Shown here in pieces: positions 12,337 to 12,942 of a stretch of DNA of 12,942 bases. This DNA is from an uncultured Eubacteriales bacterium (GTDB taxonomy: Bacteria > Bacillota > Clostridia > Oscillospirales > Acutalibacteraceae). The position numbers and the translations under genes were made by a program. Position 1 is the stretch's first letter. Each line of letters starts with the position of its first letter. The notes under the pieces are model-generated. The model did not search any database and was not told the DNA's origin. It worked only from the letters and a program-made list of their open reading frames with translations. The stretch covers positions 1 through 12,942 of the forward strand of contig CAKUAQ010000047.1 in the NCBI GenBank assembly GCA_934636435.1, given 5' to 3'.

Positions 12337-12942
12337 ATGCTGCACATTGACCATCTGACGAAGCTCTACGATACGAAAAAGGCAGTGGATGACCTGTCGC
12401 TGCACATTGCTCCCGGTGAGATCTACGGTTTCATCGGGCATAACGGAGCGGGCAAGACCACCACTCTGAAATCCGTGGCGGGCATTCTGCCCTTTGATGC
12501 GGGACAGATCCGCATCGGCGGCACCGATATCACCGCCGACCCCATTGCCTGCAAGCGGCAGCTGGCGTATATCCCCGATAACCCGGATCTGTACGAATAT
12601 ATGACGGGTATCAAATATCTCAGCTTTATCGCCGATATTTTCGGCGTTTCCGCCGCCGACCGCAAGGAGCGCATCGACCGGTACGGGGCGCTTTTCGAGC
12701 TGTCCGGTGATCTGGGGCAGCCCATCGCCTCCTATTCCCACGGAATGAAGCAAAAGCTGGCGATCATCGCCGCCTGGCTCCACGAGCCCCGGCTGATCCT
12801 CATGGATGAGCCCTTTGTGGGGCTGGATCCGAAGGCCGCCCACCTATTGAAGGGTATGATGCGGGAGGTCTGCGACCGGGGCGGCGCCATCTTCTTCTCC
12901 ACCCACGTGCTGGAGGTGGCGGAAAAGCTGTGCGACAAGGTG
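12337..12942 (+). CDS. ABC transporter ATP-binding protein (second, 3' end outside window)
   Basis: The first 202 codons of a second ABC ATPase, open to the window edge. Visible motifs are Walker A GHNGAGKTT (34-42), signature SHGMK (134-138, in YSHGMKQK) replacing LSGGQ, Walker B LILMDEP (153-159) with Glu158, D-loop GLDPKA (162-167) and H-loop His190 in FSTHVLEVA. In place of the usual Q-loop there is AYIPDNPDLYEYMTG (77-91). These variants are typical of a subgroup of ABC-2 ATPases (EcsA-like) that usually pairs with its own large permease, so a further permease gene is expected beyond the window. ATG at 12337 has GAGGAGA at 12322-12328. It starts 42 bases after the first permease and is probably in the same operon. 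Confidence 0.93.
   Translation, partial: MLHIDHLTKLYDTKKAVDDLSLHIAPGEIYGFIGHNGAGKTTTLKSVAGILPFDAGQIRIGGTDITADPIACKRQLAYIPDNPDLYEYMTGIKYLSFIADIFGVSAADRKERIDRYGALFELSGDLGQPIASYSHGMKQKLAIIAAWLHEPRLILMDEPFVGLDPKAAHLLKGMMREVCDRGGAIFFSTHVLEVAEKLCDKV

Overview
The window looks like a piece of a GC-rich Clostridia chromosome, most plausibly a gut Oscillospirales/Ruminococcaceae-type bacterium. This placement is inferred from gene content, not from a marker-gene comparison. Supporting signs are strong AGGAGG-type ribosome binding sites, consensus sigma-A promoters, a short archaeal/eukaryotic-type (type 3) prolyl-tRNA synthetase, a MurF with an N-terminal membrane domain, a lipoprotein cyclophilin, a DUF378 protein, and a helix-turn-helix/membrane regulator beside ABC-2 exporters. 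There is no rRNA, tRNA, CRISPR array or complete mobile element.

Left part (1-7571, read leftward). Seven genes lie head to tail on the minus strand with gaps of 14-32 bases or an overlap: proS, a cytoplasmic cyclophilin, a cysteine-cluster protein, a lipoprotein cyclophilin, an alpha/beta hydrolase, a membrane-anchored murF and ddl. A sigma-A promoter (TTGAAA, 17-base spacer, TATACT) sits about 50 bases before proS, and no strong internal terminator is visible, so they probably form one operon. Two themes meet here. One is proline: charging tRNA-Pro, then isomerising prolyl bonds inside and outside the membrane. The other is the D-Ala-D-Ala branch of peptidoglycan synthesis: Ddl makes the dipeptide and MurF adds it to the UDP-MurNAc-tripeptide. 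The first 375 bases, downstream of ddl, hold no convincing gene. They contain a striking AT-rich perfect inverted repeat (27-base arms, 7-base loop) at 40-100, which may be a MITE-like or insertion-sequence-end remnant and/or the operon terminator.

Middle part (7572-8695). A small DUF378 membrane protein (plus strand) and a single-pass membrane protein of unknown function (minus strand) converge on a strong bidirectional terminator at 8000-8034. The membrane protein and the downstream TetR gene diverge from an intergenic region carrying two near-consensus sigma-A promoters. An inverted repeat that includes the -10 box of the TetR promoter is a candidate operator.

Right part (8696-12942, read rightward). 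A TetR-family regulator is followed by an Xre-type DNA-binding protein with six predicted membrane segments, a DrrA-type ABC ATPase, its ABC-2 permease, and a second, different ABC ATPase cut by the window edge. Gaps of 12-42 bases with good ribosome binding sites from the Xre gene onward suggest a regulated efflux or resistance module. Its substrate cannot be read from the sequence. Nothing here is clearly a wholly new system; the best leads are the palindrome, the proline-themed operon with two differently elaborated cyclophilins, the unusual Ddl active-site loop, and the two-regulator exporter cassette.
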